64,000 nt of DNA, from positions 156,546-220,545 of the forward strand of contig NZ_JBLWZP010000007.1 in assembly GCF_048266365.1 (NCBI RefSeq), given 5' to 3'. The DNA is from Galbibacter sp048266365 (GTDB lineage Bacteria; Bacteroidota; Bacteroidia; Flavobacteriales; Flavobacteriaceae). Of the stretch, positions 43,565 to 52,877 are shown one piece after another; the first letter of the stretch is position 1, and the number at the start of each line of letters is the position of its first letter. The translations under genes and the position numbers were made by a program. The notes beneath the pieces are model-generated. The model did not search any database. It was not told the origin of the DNA and was given only the letters and a program-made list of their open reading frames with translations.

Positions 43565-46315
43565 ATGATTATGATAAGAACAATTTTTTTTGTTCTAAGT
43601 TTTTTGTGCACTAGCATATGCTTAGGACAAATTACCATTCAAGGTAAGGTAGTTGATGCCCGGCATCAGCCAATTCCTAGCGCAAGTCTTCAAATCGTAG
43701 GGCAAACTCAAGGAGTCGCCTCTGATTTTGACGGAAATTTTACGCTCCAATTAGAAGCTTTGCCAGTGAGCTTAAGGATATCTAGTATTGGTTTTGTTAC
43801 GCAAACGATTTCGTTATCTGATACGGAAACACTGACTATTGTGATGGAGGAAGAGACGATGAGTTTGGGTGAGATCGTGGTCTCGGCATCGAGAACTCCG
43901 GAACGTATTTTTGAATCACCGGTTACAGTGGAAAGGTTTGGTTTAAAGGAAATCAAGAACACAGCCTCAGTGGATTTCTATGATGGTCTTGAAAACCTAA
44001 AAGGTGTTGATATCAACACCAACAGTTTGACCTTTAAATCCATTAATACTAGGGGATTTGCTTCTTTTGCCAACACCAGGTTTGTTCAATTGGTAGATGG
44101 AATGGATAATTCTGCTCCAGCCTTAAACTTCGCCTTAGGGAATTTACTTGGGATGACAGAGATTGATGTACAAAGTGTCGAACTTCTTCCAGGAGCCTCT
44201 TCCGCACTTTACGGTGCCAATGCTTTTAATGGTATCTTATTTATGAGAAGTAAGAGCCCATTCGATTTTGAGGGTATTAGCACCTATGCAAAATCAGGTT
44301 TGACCTCTCAAAAAGCAGCAGGAGACAATCTATTTTGGGATTTGGGAATACGCGCAGCTAAAAAGTTCTCTGAAAAGTTCGCCGCAAAAGTCAATTTCTC
44401 ATATTTGGAAGGTACGGATTGGTTTGCTGTGAGTCAGGATAATGTACTTATGCCCGGTACGGGACGTGAGCTCAATGATTACGATGGACTTAATGTCTAC
44501 GGTGATGAGGTGAGTACAAATATACACGCTGTAGGTATAAGCATGGCACAAGCCGGACTCATTCCCGCAGGAGCAGTGAACTTACTTCCGAATGAGACCG
44601 TGAGCAGGACAGGATATTTGGAGAGCGATTTAACGGATTATGAGGCTCAAAGTATAAAATTTGACGCGGCACTTCATTATCGACCGTTTGCTGATGATTT
44701 GGAATTGATATACCAAGTCAAAGTAGGGAAGGGGGCTACGATCTATCAGGGTGCCAACCGTTATTCTCTAAAGAATTTCTTTTTACAACAACACAAGTTT
44801 GAAGTCAGAAATGATAATTTCTTTATACGGGGGTATATGACAGATGAAGATGCAGGAGATTCTTACGATATGCGTTTCACAGGTATTAATATCAATAGGT
44901 CTTGGAAAAGTGATCAGCAATGGTTTGGAGAATACGCCGGTGCATATATACAAGCCACACTAGGCGGAGCGTCAGACGAACAGGCGCATCAGTTAGCCAG
45001 GCAAACAGCGGAAACCGGAAGACTTATTCCAGGTACTCCCGGATTTGAAAGCGCCTTTAATTCGGTAACAACCAATCCTGATCTTGGAAGTGGTTCCCAA
45101 TTCAGGGACGGTTCCCAATTGTATCATGCAGATGGAAATTATAACTTTTCACATTTGATTGATTTTGCCGATATCCAAGTAGGTGGATCTTACAGAACTT
45201 ATCGTCTGAATTCATTCGGTACTATTTTTACTGATTATGACGGTCCTATCAGCTATAGTGAATTGGGACTTTATACTCAAATACAAAAACAACTCATGGA
45301 TGAGCGTCTTAAGCTTACCGGGTCACTTCGCTATGATAAATCGGAGTTGTTTGACGGACAGATGACACCGCGGTTTTCTATAGGGTATACGGCAGGAAGT
45401 AAAAGAAATCACAATTTCCGAGCTTCAGTTCAATCGGCCTTTAGAAATCCGACCACTCAAGATCTCTATATCGGATTGGATGTGGGTAGAGCTATTTTGG
45501 TGGGATCCTCGAAAGACAATTTAGATCGTTATGTCAGAGATTTTACTGTTAATAACAGAGCTGCAAATGGGGGGGACGCTACGGCTACAATCAGTGGTAG
45601 AGCAGCCTATGAAAATTCATTTTCTGTAGCTTCTGTACAGGAAGGTGCACCGGTAGCTTCAGGCGTGGAGCTTGTGGAACCTGAAAAAGCAATGGCTTAT
45701 GAACTCGGGTATCGTGGACATTTTGGGAAAGTAACCATTGACCTAAGTGCCTATTATACAGATTACAATGATTTTATTGCTTCACAGAACGTAATCGCCC
45801 CTCTTTATGGAGAGGTAGGTGATAACTCACTTTCTTTATTGGCATTACAGAGTGGAGATTACAAAGTCTTTCAAGCGTATACCAATGCAGATTCGGGAGT
45901 GCAATCCTACGGTGCATCAATAGCAGTAACAGCTAAAGTACTCAATGGATTTGATTTGAGTGGTAATTATACCTTCGCTGATTTTGAGCAAGATGATACA
46001 GAGTTTAGAGCCGGTTTTAATACGCCTAAACATAAGTTTAAAGCTTCCTTTGGCCATACAGAGCTCGTTAAAAATTTCGGATTTAATTTAAGTTATAGAT
46101 GGAGTGATTCTTATTTCTGGCAATCTAGTTTCGGTGATGGTAACATCCCATCCATTTCAGTTTTTGACGCCCAGTTGAACTACACCGTTCCTAAAATTAA
46201 ATCGATGTTTAAAGTGGGTGCGGCCAACTTATCCGGAGATGAATATTATACGGCCTATGGAACTGGACATATAGGAACACAACTCTATGTCTCTTGGACA
46301 ATAAACAACTTTTAA
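43565..46315 (+). CDS. TonB-dependent outer membrane receptor
   Basis: A 916-residue importer: signal peptide (about 1-20, SICLGQ), CarboxypepD_reg-like domain (about 22-100, KVVDARHQPIPSASLQIVG), plug domain (about 105-230; IVVSASRTPERIFESPVTV, then NTRGFASFANTRFVQLVDGM) and barrel ending in a terminal Phe (SWTINNF). The second Met at 43571 is an equally good start. A GDSL-type lipoprotein gene follows after 20 bases; the pair recurs in Flavobacteriaceae from memory and suggests uptake of products released from an ester or lipid substrate. Ligand unknown. Confidence 0.9.
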   Translation: MIMIRTIFFVLSFLCTSICLGQITIQGKVVDARHQPIPSASLQIVGQTQGVASDFDGNFTLQLEALPVSLRISSIGFVTQTISLSDTETLTIVMEEETMSLGEIVVSASRTPERIFESPVTVERFGLKEIKNTASVDFYDGLENLKGVDINTNSLTFKSINTRGFASFANTRFVQLVDGMDNSAPALNFALGNLLGMTEIDVQSVELLPGASSALYGANAFNGILFMRSKSPFDFEGISTYAKSGLTSQKAAGDNLFWDLGIRAAKKFSEKFAAKVNFSYLEGTDWFAVSQDNVLMPGTGRELNDYDGLNVYGDEVSTNIHAVGISMAQAGLIPAGAVNLLPNETVSRTGYLESDLTDYEAQSIKFDAALHYRPFADDLELIYQVKVGKGATIYQGANRYSLKNFFLQQHKFEVRNDNFFIRGYMTDEDAGDSYDMRFTGININRSWKSDQQWFGEYAGAYIQATLGGASDEQAHQLARQTAETGRLIPGTPGFESAFNSVTTNPDLGSGSQFRDGSQLYHADGNYNFSHLIDFADIQVGGSYRTYRLNSFGTIFTDYDGPISYSELGLYTQIQKQLMDERLKLTGSLRYDKSELFDGQMTPRFSIGYTAGSKRNHNFRASVQSAFRNPTTQDLYIGLDVGRAILVGSSKDNLDRYVRDFTVNNRAANGGDATATISGRAAYENSFSVASVQEGAPVASGVELVEPEKAMAYELGYRGHFGKVTIDLSAYYTDYNDFIASQNVIAPLYGEVGDNSLSLLALQSGDYKVFQAYTNADSGVQSYGASIAVTAKVLNGFDLSGNYTFADFEQDDTEFRAGFNTPKHKFKASFGHTELVKNFGFNLSYRWSDSYFWQSSFGDGNIPSISVFDAQLNYTVPKIKSMFKVGAANLSGDEYYTAYGTGHIGTQLYVSWTINNF

Positions 46316-46335
46316 GCTAACCAAAAATAAAGATC

Positions 46336-47967
46336 ATGAAAATCAATACAAATAGATATATACCCTATGTGAGCTTGCTAATTTTGTTATGTCTTGGAAG
46401 CTATAGTTGTAGTTCCGATGATGATGCCGGGTCGGTACAAGAACCCGAGGTGGTTTATTCTGCCGGAGAGGCTGATTTTTCAACTTATGTGGCTATTGGG
46501 AATTCGTTGACTTCCGGTTATACCGATGGAGCCCTATTTGCTGCAAGTCAACAAAATTCTCTACCTAACATTTTGGCTAATCAATTTTCCCTTGTTGGCG
46601 GCGGAACTTTCACTCAGCCACTAATGGCTGATAATATTGGAGGCTTGACATTAGGTGGGACACAAATTCAGGATACGCGATTGTATTTCAATGGCGCAGG
46701 TCCTGTGCGTTTAACGGCAACGCCAACTACAGAAGTTTCAACTGCCCTTTCAGGGACTTATAATAATTTGGGAGTTCCGGGTGCTCTGAGTTATCATCTG
46801 ATGGCTCCAGGATATGGAAACATTGCAGGAGTGCCAACCGGACAAGCCAATCCGTATTTTGCACGTTTTGCATCAAGCCCATCAACGAGTATTATTGCAG
46901 ACGCCTTAGCTCAGCAACCCACATTTTTCACCCTTTGGATCGGTAATAATGATGTTTTAGGTTTTGCCACATCTGGAGGTGTGGGTGTGGACCAAACTGG
47001 TAATTTCGATCCGAGTAGCTATGCTTCTACTGATATTACTGACCCTAGGGTTTTTGAAATTACATACAGCCATATTGTAAATAACTTGAGCAATAACAAC
47101 GCCAAGGGTGTTGTGGCTAATATTCCGGACATTACTGCGGTTCCGTTTTTCACCACTGTACCTTTTAATCCGCTAAGTCCGGCAAACCCTGAATTTGGGG
47201 CTCAGATACCGATGTTGAATTCAATTTTCGGGGCATTGAATCAGATCTTTGTCGCCTTACAAATGCCTGAGCGCGTCATTGAGTTTTCAGAAGATGCACC
47301 TAGCGCTGTGGTGATTAAAGATGAATATCTGACGGATATCTCGCTTCAGATTGAGGGTGCTTTAAATGCAAATCCAGGTTTTCCAACCTTTATTGCTCAG
47401 TTTGGACTCCCGGCACAAGCTGCGCCTATGGTGGCTAATTTACTAGGGAGTATGTATGGGCAGTCTAGACAAGCAACTCAAGAGGACTTATTAGTACTTC
47501 CAAGCAGTAATGCCATAGGAACGGTAAATATGACTGCCATGCAAAGCTTAATAAGTATGGGGCTTAGTCAAGCGCTAGCTGGGCAATTTTCGGTAGAAGG
47601 AATTACGCTGCCTATGGAGGACAAATGGGTGCTGGTTCCACAGGAACAAACCGCAGTTAGAAATGCTACCCAGGCTTATAATACAGCCATTGCAGCAGTA
47701 GCAGAAGCTAAAGGGTTAGCCTTTGTGGATGCCAATGCCATTTTAAAAGCGGTCGCAGAAACAGGAGTAGCTTTTGATGCCTTTACCTTAAAGGGTGATT
47801 TGGTTTTTGGAGGCGCCTTTTCATTGGATGGAGTTCATCCAACGGCAAGAGGATATGCCTTTCTGGCTAATGCCTTTTTAGAAGCTATAGAGGAGACTTA
47901 TAATGCGAGTTTACCTCGTGTGAAAGCTGCGGATTATAACATCATGTACCCCGCCCAATTGCCTTAA
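46336..47967 (+). CDS. GDSL/SGNH-like surface lipoprotein
   Basis: A 543-residue lipoprotein: lipobox YSC (Cys near 25) followed by SSDDDAGS, the surface-export type tag. Block I reads YVAIGNSLTSGY with the nucleophile Ser kept but Asp changed to Asn (GNS for GDS); block III is WIGNNDVLG (GxND) and block V DGVHPTARGY (Asp/His). The middle is a long insert rich in Ala, Pro and Gly. It likely acts on esters at the outer face of the cell for the TonB receptor encoded upstream. A terminator begins at 48017. Confidence 0.85.
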   Translation: MKINTNRYIPYVSLLILLCLGSYSCSSDDDAGSVQEPEVVYSAGEADFSTYVAIGNSLTSGYTDGALFAASQQNSLPNILANQFSLVGGGTFTQPLMADNIGGLTLGGTQIQDTRLYFNGAGPVRLTATPTTEVSTALSGTYNNLGVPGALSYHLMAPGYGNIAGVPTGQANPYFARFASSPSTSIIADALAQQPTFFTLWIGNNDVLGFATSGGVGVDQTGNFDPSSYASTDITDPRVFEITYSHIVNNLSNNNAKGVVANIPDITAVPFFTTVPFNPLSPANPEFGAQIPMLNSIFGALNQIFVALQMPERVIEFSEDAPSAVVIKDEYLTDISLQIEGALNANPGFPTFIAQFGLPAQAAPMVANLLGSMYGQSRQATQEDLLVLPSSNAIGTVNMTAMQSLISMGLSQALAGQFSVEGITLPMEDKWVLVPQEQTAVRNATQAYNTAIAAVAEAKGLAFVDANAILKAVAETGVAFDAFTLKGDLVFGGAFSLDGVHPTARGYAFLANAFLEAIEETYNASLPRVKAADYNIMYPAQLP

Positions 47968-48016
47968 CATAAAAAAGGTCTTTCTAATGAACTAAAAATA
48001 AACACGCAATTTTCAC

Positions 48017-48062
48017 AAAGACTGGTTAATCAATTATGAGGCGCCAGTCTTTATTTTTTTTT
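48017..48062 (+). terminator. terminator of the receptor-GDSL operon
   Basis: Stem AAAGACTGG (48017-48025) and CCAGTCTTT (48044-48052) followed by A and a run of T. It overlaps the end of the convergent gene. Confidence 0.8.
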
Positions 48063-48458
48063 AATACCATACTGCACCTTAAGATGGCGAACTCCAAACT
48101 CACGCGCCTTTTGAATATTTTTTCCCATATATAAGTCGATCTTGTTTTTGTAGCGGGCATTCATTTTATCTTTCACCAGGTAATAACCTGGATATCCTTC
48201 TATTTTAAATGGTGTATTTCTGCCAATGCCAAGTTTAATTAAATCTCTGGATATAGCTATAGCTTTCATTCCGGGTACAAGGATATCACCCCATGCACCG
48301 ATGGATGGGTTCCCCATGGTCTGAGCTTTGGTAGAATTGTAGGCAGAAGCTTTTACTTTCTTTTCAACCCAAACATAATCATCTGGGTCAACATCCTGTT
48401 GCGCATAGCTGTAATAACAACAAAAAATTGCACAAAGGGAAACTAAAACAAACTTCAT
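48051..48458 (-). CDS. 3D-domain secreted protein
   Basis: A 135-residue exported protein: signal peptide 1-19 (YSYAQ), then a 3D (three-aspartate, double-psi barrel) domain: KVKASAYNST, GDILVPGMKAIAISRDL, and YYLVKDKMNARYKNKIDLYMG, with the Asp residues of the domain in the last block. Such domains occur in MltA-type lytic transglycosylases and spore/peptidoglycan factors. Here it is alone, so an envelope role is likely but unproven. Confidence 0.72.
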   Translation of the reverse strand: MKFVLVSLCAIFCCYYSYAQQDVDPDDYVWVEKKVKASAYNSTKAQTMGNPSIGAWGDILVPGMKAIAISRDLIKLGIGRNTPFKIEGYPGYYLVKDKMNARYKNKIDLYMGKNIQKAREFGVRHLKVQYGIKKK

Positions 48459-48557
48459 TGTTCTTGTGTTTTGAGATTCGGTTTGCTATAAAACGCTGAC
48501 AAATAACTATTAGTATAAATGATTCAAATGCACTGATAGTCAAAACAAATAATCCAA

Positions 48558-48591
48558 TTGTAAGGAAGGCAAAAATATTTGACTAAATTTG
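48558..48591 (+). promoter_or_regulatory. promoter of the thioredoxin gene
   Basis: TTG (48558-48560) and TAAATTTG (48584-48591) fit the Bacteroidota -33/-7 pattern with a 23-base spacer, 42 bases before the ATG at 48634. Confidence 0.4.
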
Positions 48592-48633
48592 CAGAACACA
48601 TTAAAAGAAAGTGAAACGCTAAAATATTTTAAG

Positions 48634-48951
48634 ATGGCTTTAGAAATAACAGATGCTACCTTTGATGAGGTAGTTTTAAAAAGTGACAAACCGGTTTTAG
48701 TTGATTTTTGGGCAGCTTGGTGCGGACCATGTAGAATGGTTGGACCAATCATTGACCAAATTAGTGAAGAGTATGAAGGAAAGGCTATCGTTGGTAAACT
48801 GGATGTAGATGCGAATCAAGAATTTGCAGCTAAGTACGGAGTTAGAAATATCCCTACAGTATTGGTTTTCCAAAACGGTGAGCTAGTAGGACGCCAAGTA
48901 GGTGTTGCTCCTAAAAATGCTTATACCGATGCAATCGACTCACTTTTGTAG
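48634..48951 (+). CDS. trxA: thioredoxin
   Basis: A 105-residue cytosolic disulfide reductase with the active site WCGPC (Cys30, Cys33) in VDFWAAWCGPCRMVGP, the buried Asp, and the cis-Pro in RNIPTVLVFQNGE. The frame opens at 48589, but that part contains the promoter and is unlike thioredoxin; ATG at 48634 starts exactly where the family does. Single gene with a promoter and a terminator (48987-49025). Confidence 0.95.
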   Translation: MALEITDATFDEVVLKSDKPVLVDFWAAWCGPCRMVGPIIDQISEEYEGKAIVGKLDVDANQEFAAKYGVRNIPTVLVFQNGELVGRQVGVAPKNAYTDAIDSLL

Positions 48952-48986
48952 TTAGTAAAAAATTACCAAAAAGGTAAGCGAATTAT

Positions 48987-49025
48987 AAAAATACCATTCA
49001 AAACTTGATTTTGGGTGGTATTTTT
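48987..49025 (+). terminator. terminator of trxA
   Basis: Ten-base stem AAAAATACCA (48987-48996) and TGGTATTTTT (49016-49025). Confidence 0.7.
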
Positions 49026-49123
49026 ATATCACAATACCTAAGGGCAATGAAATTAGTTCAAAAAAAGGTTTGAACTATTGCCAAAGCTTTTTTACTTTAG
49101 TGTTAGAATAAACCTTTACAGCT

Positions 49124-49513
49124 ATGGCGTCCATATTCACTAAAATAATCCAAGGAGAAATCCCTTGTTACAAAATTGCAGAAGATGATCAGTTCTTTGC
49201 TTTTTTGGATATTAATCCTAATACAGCCGGTCATACCTTGTGTATACCAAAACAAGAGATAGACAAAATCTTCGATTTGGATGAGCAAACTTATATGGAT
49301 CTGATGGCTTTTTCCAGAAAAGTAGCCATTGCCATAAAGAAAGTTATTGACTGCAAACGTATCGGGATGTCTGTTGTTGGACTAGAGGTGCCACATACGC
49401 ACGTCCACCTTATCCCTTTAAATAAAATGAGTGATGTAACCTTCCAATCGAAGGTACAACTTACCGAAGAAGAATTTGCTGATATTGCGAGTAAAATTCG
49501 AGCTGCGCTATAG
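49124..49513 (+). CDS. HIT family nucleotide-binding protein
   Basis: A 129-residue protein with the histidine triad HTHVHLIPL (catalytic His in the middle) near residue 100 and the FAFLDINPNTAGHTLCIPK substrate strand. HIT hydrolases cleave phosphoramidates and AMP-lysine-type conjugates. It converges on the zinc-ribbon gene with six bases between stops. Confidence 0.92.
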   Translation: MASIFTKIIQGEIPCYKIAEDDQFFAFLDINPNTAGHTLCIPKQEIDKIFDLDEQTYMDLMAFSRKVAIAIKKVIDCKRIGMSVVGLEVPHTHVHLIPLNKMSDVTFQSKVQLTEEEFADIASKIRAAL

Positions 49514-49519
49514 TTTTAA

Positions 49520-49864
49520 TTATAATTTGCTTATCAAAATATAAACTGCAATACCCACTACAGCAATACCGAGTAGGGTAAGGATCGCCAAACGAGTCAG
49601 TTTAAAATAGCGCGTTGGATTTTCAATAGATTTAAGATAAAACTCTCGAACCCTTTCGATATCATCCGTCCAGCGCACCGGATAAATATCCGTATTACAG
49701 TTTTGGCATTTTATACTATCGGTAATTTCACCGGTTGCCTTTTTATACCAGGCACTTTCAATATGTTTTTGATAAAAAGTCAACAGTAAGCCTTCGTTAG
49801 AAAAACATTCAGGGCAGTTGTTAGTCAGTGTGGTTTGCTTGATTTCTTTTTGTCTAATTTTCAC
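49520..49864 (-). CDS. zinc-ribbon membrane protein of unknown function
   Basis: A 114-residue protein: CxxC pairs at Cys17/Cys20 and Cys53/Cys56 form a likely zinc ribbon facing the cytosol; one membrane segment at about 92-112 anchors the C-terminus. Not recognised further. It lies 18 bases downstream of the histidine kinase on the same strand and so shares its message. Confidence 0.7.
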   Translation of the reverse strand: MKIRQKEIKQTTLTNNCPECFSNEGLLLTFYQKHIESAWYKKATGEITDSIKCQNCNTDIYPVRWTDDIERVREFYLKSIENPTRYFKLTRLAILTLLGIAVVGIAVYILISKL

Positions 49865-49882
49865 GATATAAAATTTTACCTG

Positions 49883-51022
49883 TTATGGTGATGTCTTTAG
49901 CACAATTTGCATCTTAGTTCCTTTGCCTATGGTAGAGGCAAAAACTCTAACTCTGCCGTTGTGATAATCTTCAATTATTCTTTTTACCAGAGATAAACCA
50001 AGCCCCCATCCTCTTTTTTTGGTAGTATACCCCGGTTCAAATATTTGGTGGAAATCATTTTTCTGAATTCCCTTTCCTATGTCTATAACGTTTATTTTGA
50101 CAAATTTCTTATCCAATTCGACTTCAACAGTAAGTCTGCCTTTCCCTTTCATAGCATCAATAGCATTTTTTATCAGGTTTTCAATGGTCCAGCTATAGAG
50201 TTGCCTATTAATCTCACAATATATAGGAATTTCCGGGGATTTAAAATCAAATTCGACTAGTTTTGAACTTCTAAGCTCTAAATACTGGAAAGTCTTGTAG
50301 GTTTCAGCAACCACATCGGATTTTTCCAGTGCCGGAACGGATCCTATTTTGGAAAAGCGTTCTGTAATCACCAATAGACGGTCAATATCTTTTTCAATTT
50401 CCGTAGTAATCTCCGGGTTCACATTCTCAGCCTTTAATAGCTCACTCCATCCTAAGAGAGATGACAAGGGTGTTCCAATCTGATGGGCGGTTTCTTTGGC
50501 CATCCCTGCCCACAATTTATTTTGATCTGCAACCTTAAAGGTTCTATAGAAGAAATAAACCACAGCTGCAAAGAGAAATATAACCATTAAAAGAGCCACA
50601 GGATAATACTTCAGATTGTTCAAAACATCTGAGTTCCCATAGTATAAAGTGCCGTATTTAGTATTTCTGAAGGTTACTTCGATGGGAGGGTTCTCCGTGG
50701 TAAACTGTCGAATTTTTCTCTGAATATACAGGCTGTCATCAACTCGGTTTTCGGGAAGGTTATTGGAGGTAATTTCACCTTCATCACCAACATATATTAT
50801 GGGTGTACTGGTGTTGTTTTTCATCACAGCCAAAGTTACAGTGCCCATGTCCCGATCCAAATCCGTTGTTTGAATAAATTCACCGAGTGCCTCTGCCCAA
50901 ATTTTCATTTTGGACCGCTCTTCTTCCTTAAAACGTTGAAAAAACACATAGGTGTTCCACAATACTGAGCCCACTATGGCAATAGAAGATATGATTAGTA
51001 TCCAACGGGTGGTTTTTTTCAA
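49883..51022 (-). CDS. orphan sensor histidine kinase
   Basis: A 379-residue membrane kinase: segment 8-28, a periplasmic sensor part (about 30-140), a second segment (about 141-160), then the phosphoacceptor helix KETAHQIGTPLSSLLGW (His180, with Gln-Ile-Gly where most kinases have Glu-Leu-Arg) and the ATPase domain with NLIKNAIDAM, IDIGKGI, and GWGLGLSLVKRI. No response regulator is encoded nearby. The HQIGTPL form is known in a Bacteroidota group of kinases. Signal unknown. Confidence 0.88.
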   Translation of the reverse strand: MKKTTRWILIISSIAIVGSVLWNTYVFFQRFKEEERSKMKIWAEALGEFIQTTDLDRDMGTVTLAVMKNNTSTPIIYVGDEGEITSNNLPENRVDDSLYIQRKIRQFTTENPPIEVTFRNTKYGTLYYGNSDVLNNLKYYPVALLMVIFLFAAVVYFFYRTFKVADQNKLWAGMAKETAHQIGTPLSSLLGWSELLKAENVNPEITTEIEKDIDRLLVITERFSKIGSVPALEKSDVVAETYKTFQYLELRSSKLVEFDFKSPEIPIYCEINRQLYSWTIENLIKNAIDAMKGKGRLTVEVELDKKFVKINVIDIGKGIQKNDFHQIFEPGYTTKKRGWGLGLSLVKRIIEDYHNGRVRVFASTIGKGTKMQIVLKTSP

Positions 51023-51210
51023 TAGATCAAATTTTAGTTTGCCTTTGTCACTAAAGATAAAGCAAAAGATGTAAATTTATTGTATTCGACCGGACTTAAG
51101 AAACATTTTCAAAGCATTTAAAATTCGAATACACCTCCAAACACGGTTCATAATTTTCGACTAGATTCACCAATATGCGCTTTATTGGTTTAAGCCATTA
51201 TTTTTTAGGT

Positions 51211-51218
51211 TATTTTTG
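51211..51218 (+). promoter_or_regulatory. -7 promoter element of the flavin reductase-like gene
   Basis: TATTTTTG fits TAnnTTTG and lies 15 bases before the ATG at 51233, with TTG near 51185-51187 as a possible -33 element. Confidence 0.4.
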
Positions 51219-51232
51219 TTTAAAACACATAT

Positions 51233-52105
51233 ATGTTAACCATAGATCCAAACGAAATACCAACAGCTAAATTACATTCTTATTTGTTAAATGCTGTAGC
51301 GCCCAGGCCAATAGCCTTTGCCAGCACCATTGATAAAAAAGGAAAAGTTAACTTGTCGCCATTTAGTTTTTTCAATGTCTATAGTTCGAACCCTCCTATT
51401 ATGATATTCTCTGCCAATAGAAGAGTTAGGGATAACAGCACAAAACATACACTTGAAAATATATTACAGACCAAAGAGGTTGTTATAAATATTGTCAACC
51501 ACGACCTTGTACACCAGGCCTCATTGTGTAGTACAGAATATCCGAAAGGGGTAAATGAGTTTATGAAGTCTGGTTTGACCATGTGTAAGTCAGAACAGGT
51601 GAGACCCTATAGAGTGGCTGAGTCTCCGGTACAGTTTGAATGCAAGGTCAATGAAGTTATCGCTCTGGGAGATCAAGGGGGAGCTGGGAATTTAATTATA
51701 GCCCAAGTACTAAAAATGCATATTCGCCCAGAGGTGTTAGATGATTTCGGCGAAATAGATCCCCTAAAGATTGATCTTGTGGCAAGGATGGGTGGAGATT
51801 GGTACTCACGTTCTTCAGAAGGTATGTTTCAAGTTCCTAAGCCACTAAGGACCCAAGGTATTGGTGTGGATCAGATTCCAGAGTTTATAAGAAATAGTAC
51901 CGTTTTAACAGGTAATGATCTCGGAAGGCTGGGGAATGTGGAGCGAATACCCGAAAAAGAGGAGGTTGAAGCTTATATTAATGAAAACATCAAAGTGCGA
52001 GAACTTTTAAGTGGTGATGATAATACACAAATCCAAATGAAAGCCAAACGACTGATTGAAGAAAATAAAGTAGCAGAAGCTTGGAAACTATTACTGGCAA
52101 AGTAA
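51233..52105 (+). CDS. flavin reductase-like domain protein
   Basis: A 290-residue FMN-binding protein of the flavin reductase-like family. The N-terminal barrel has LNAVAPRPIAFASTID, the flavin-contacting LSPFSFFNVYSSNPP and SANRRVRDNSTKHTLEN; the C-terminal part (about 200-290) is helical. It may reduce flavins or act on an unknown substrate; no oxygenase partner lies nearby. Confidence 0.85.
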   Translation: MLTIDPNEIPTAKLHSYLLNAVAPRPIAFASTIDKKGKVNLSPFSFFNVYSSNPPIMIFSANRRVRDNSTKHTLENILQTKEVVINIVNHDLVHQASLCSTEYPKGVNEFMKSGLTMCKSEQVRPYRVAESPVQFECKVNEVIALGDQGGAGNLIIAQVLKMHIRPEVLDDFGEIDPLKIDLVARMGGDWYSRSSEGMFQVPKPLRTQGIGVDQIPEFIRNSTVLTGNDLGRLGNVERIPEKEEVEAYINENIKVRELLSGDDNTQIQMKAKRLIEENKVAEAWKLLLAK

Positions 52106-52212
52106 TTAATTTTTTTACCTTTGGAAACGATTTGTCAGAACGTGAATATTAAGGTAAATTCATCTGATTTTTGGGGAAATTAATGAATTTACAATATAAA
52201 TTAAAGTAAGAT

Positions 52213-52596
52213 ATGGAATTACAAGGAAGAATTAAGTTGATTGATGAAACTAAAACCTTCGGAAATAACGGTTTTAGAAAGAGAGAGGTTGTCGTTACAA
52301 CTGAGGAGCAATACCCACAACACATCATGGTGGAATTTGTACAGGATAAATGTGACTTGCTCAATGCATATCAGGTTGGTCAACAAGTGAAAATAAGCAT
52401 AAACCTTAGAGGTAGAGAGTGGACAAATCCACAAGGAGAGACCAAGTATTTTAATTCTATTCAAGGATGGAGAATTGAAAACATTGAAGCAACACAAAGC
52501 GATTCGCCTGTGAATCATCCTCCGGTATCTCCTCAGGATGCTTTTGAGCCGGCAAACAATTTCAATGAAGAAGAGCATGATGATCTGCCATTTTAA
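52213..52596 (+). CDS. DUF3127 family protein
   Basis: A 127-residue protein with an OB-fold-like core (about 1-95; MELQGRIKLIDETKTFGNNG, then FRKREVVVTTEEQYPQHIMV, and VKISINLRGREWTNPQGETK) and an acidic tail ending EEHDDLPF. The tail looks like the protein-binding tip of single-strand-binding proteins (DDLPF), as noted for this family, but nucleic-acid binding is inferred. Single gene with terminator at 52680-52710. Confidence 0.85.
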   Translation: MELQGRIKLIDETKTFGNNGFRKREVVVTTEEQYPQHIMVEFVQDKCDLLNAYQVGQQVKISINLRGREWTNPQGETKYFNSIQGWRIENIEATQSDSPVNHPPVSPQDAFEPANNFNEEEHDDLPF

Positions 52597-52679
52597 TGAT
52601 GCAGTGTAAATTATGACATTGATCGCTTCCTACGAAATTTGCGTAGGCCACAAAGGGCGATAAAATATATAAAAGAAGA

Positions 52680-52710
52680 AAGCCTCGACATTTCAATAAC
52701 GTCGAGGCTT
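52680..52710. terminator. terminator after the DUF3127 gene
   Basis: Perfect ten-base stem AAGCCTCGAC (52680-52689) and GTCGAGGCTT (52701-52710) with an eleven-base loop, about 85 bases past the stop codon. Confidence 0.7.
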
Positions 52711-52877
52711 AATTTTGTGGTTTTAGGTTTGTCTTTGCAGTAAACTCAAAAAAGCAATGATGAAAAAATTTGATTACAAAGACGCTTCCAAAGTAGGGAT
52801 AATAAATGGATAAAACCAATAAAAATTTCAATTTTAATGTTATTTTACTAAAAGTTTTAACGATACGTTGATATACT

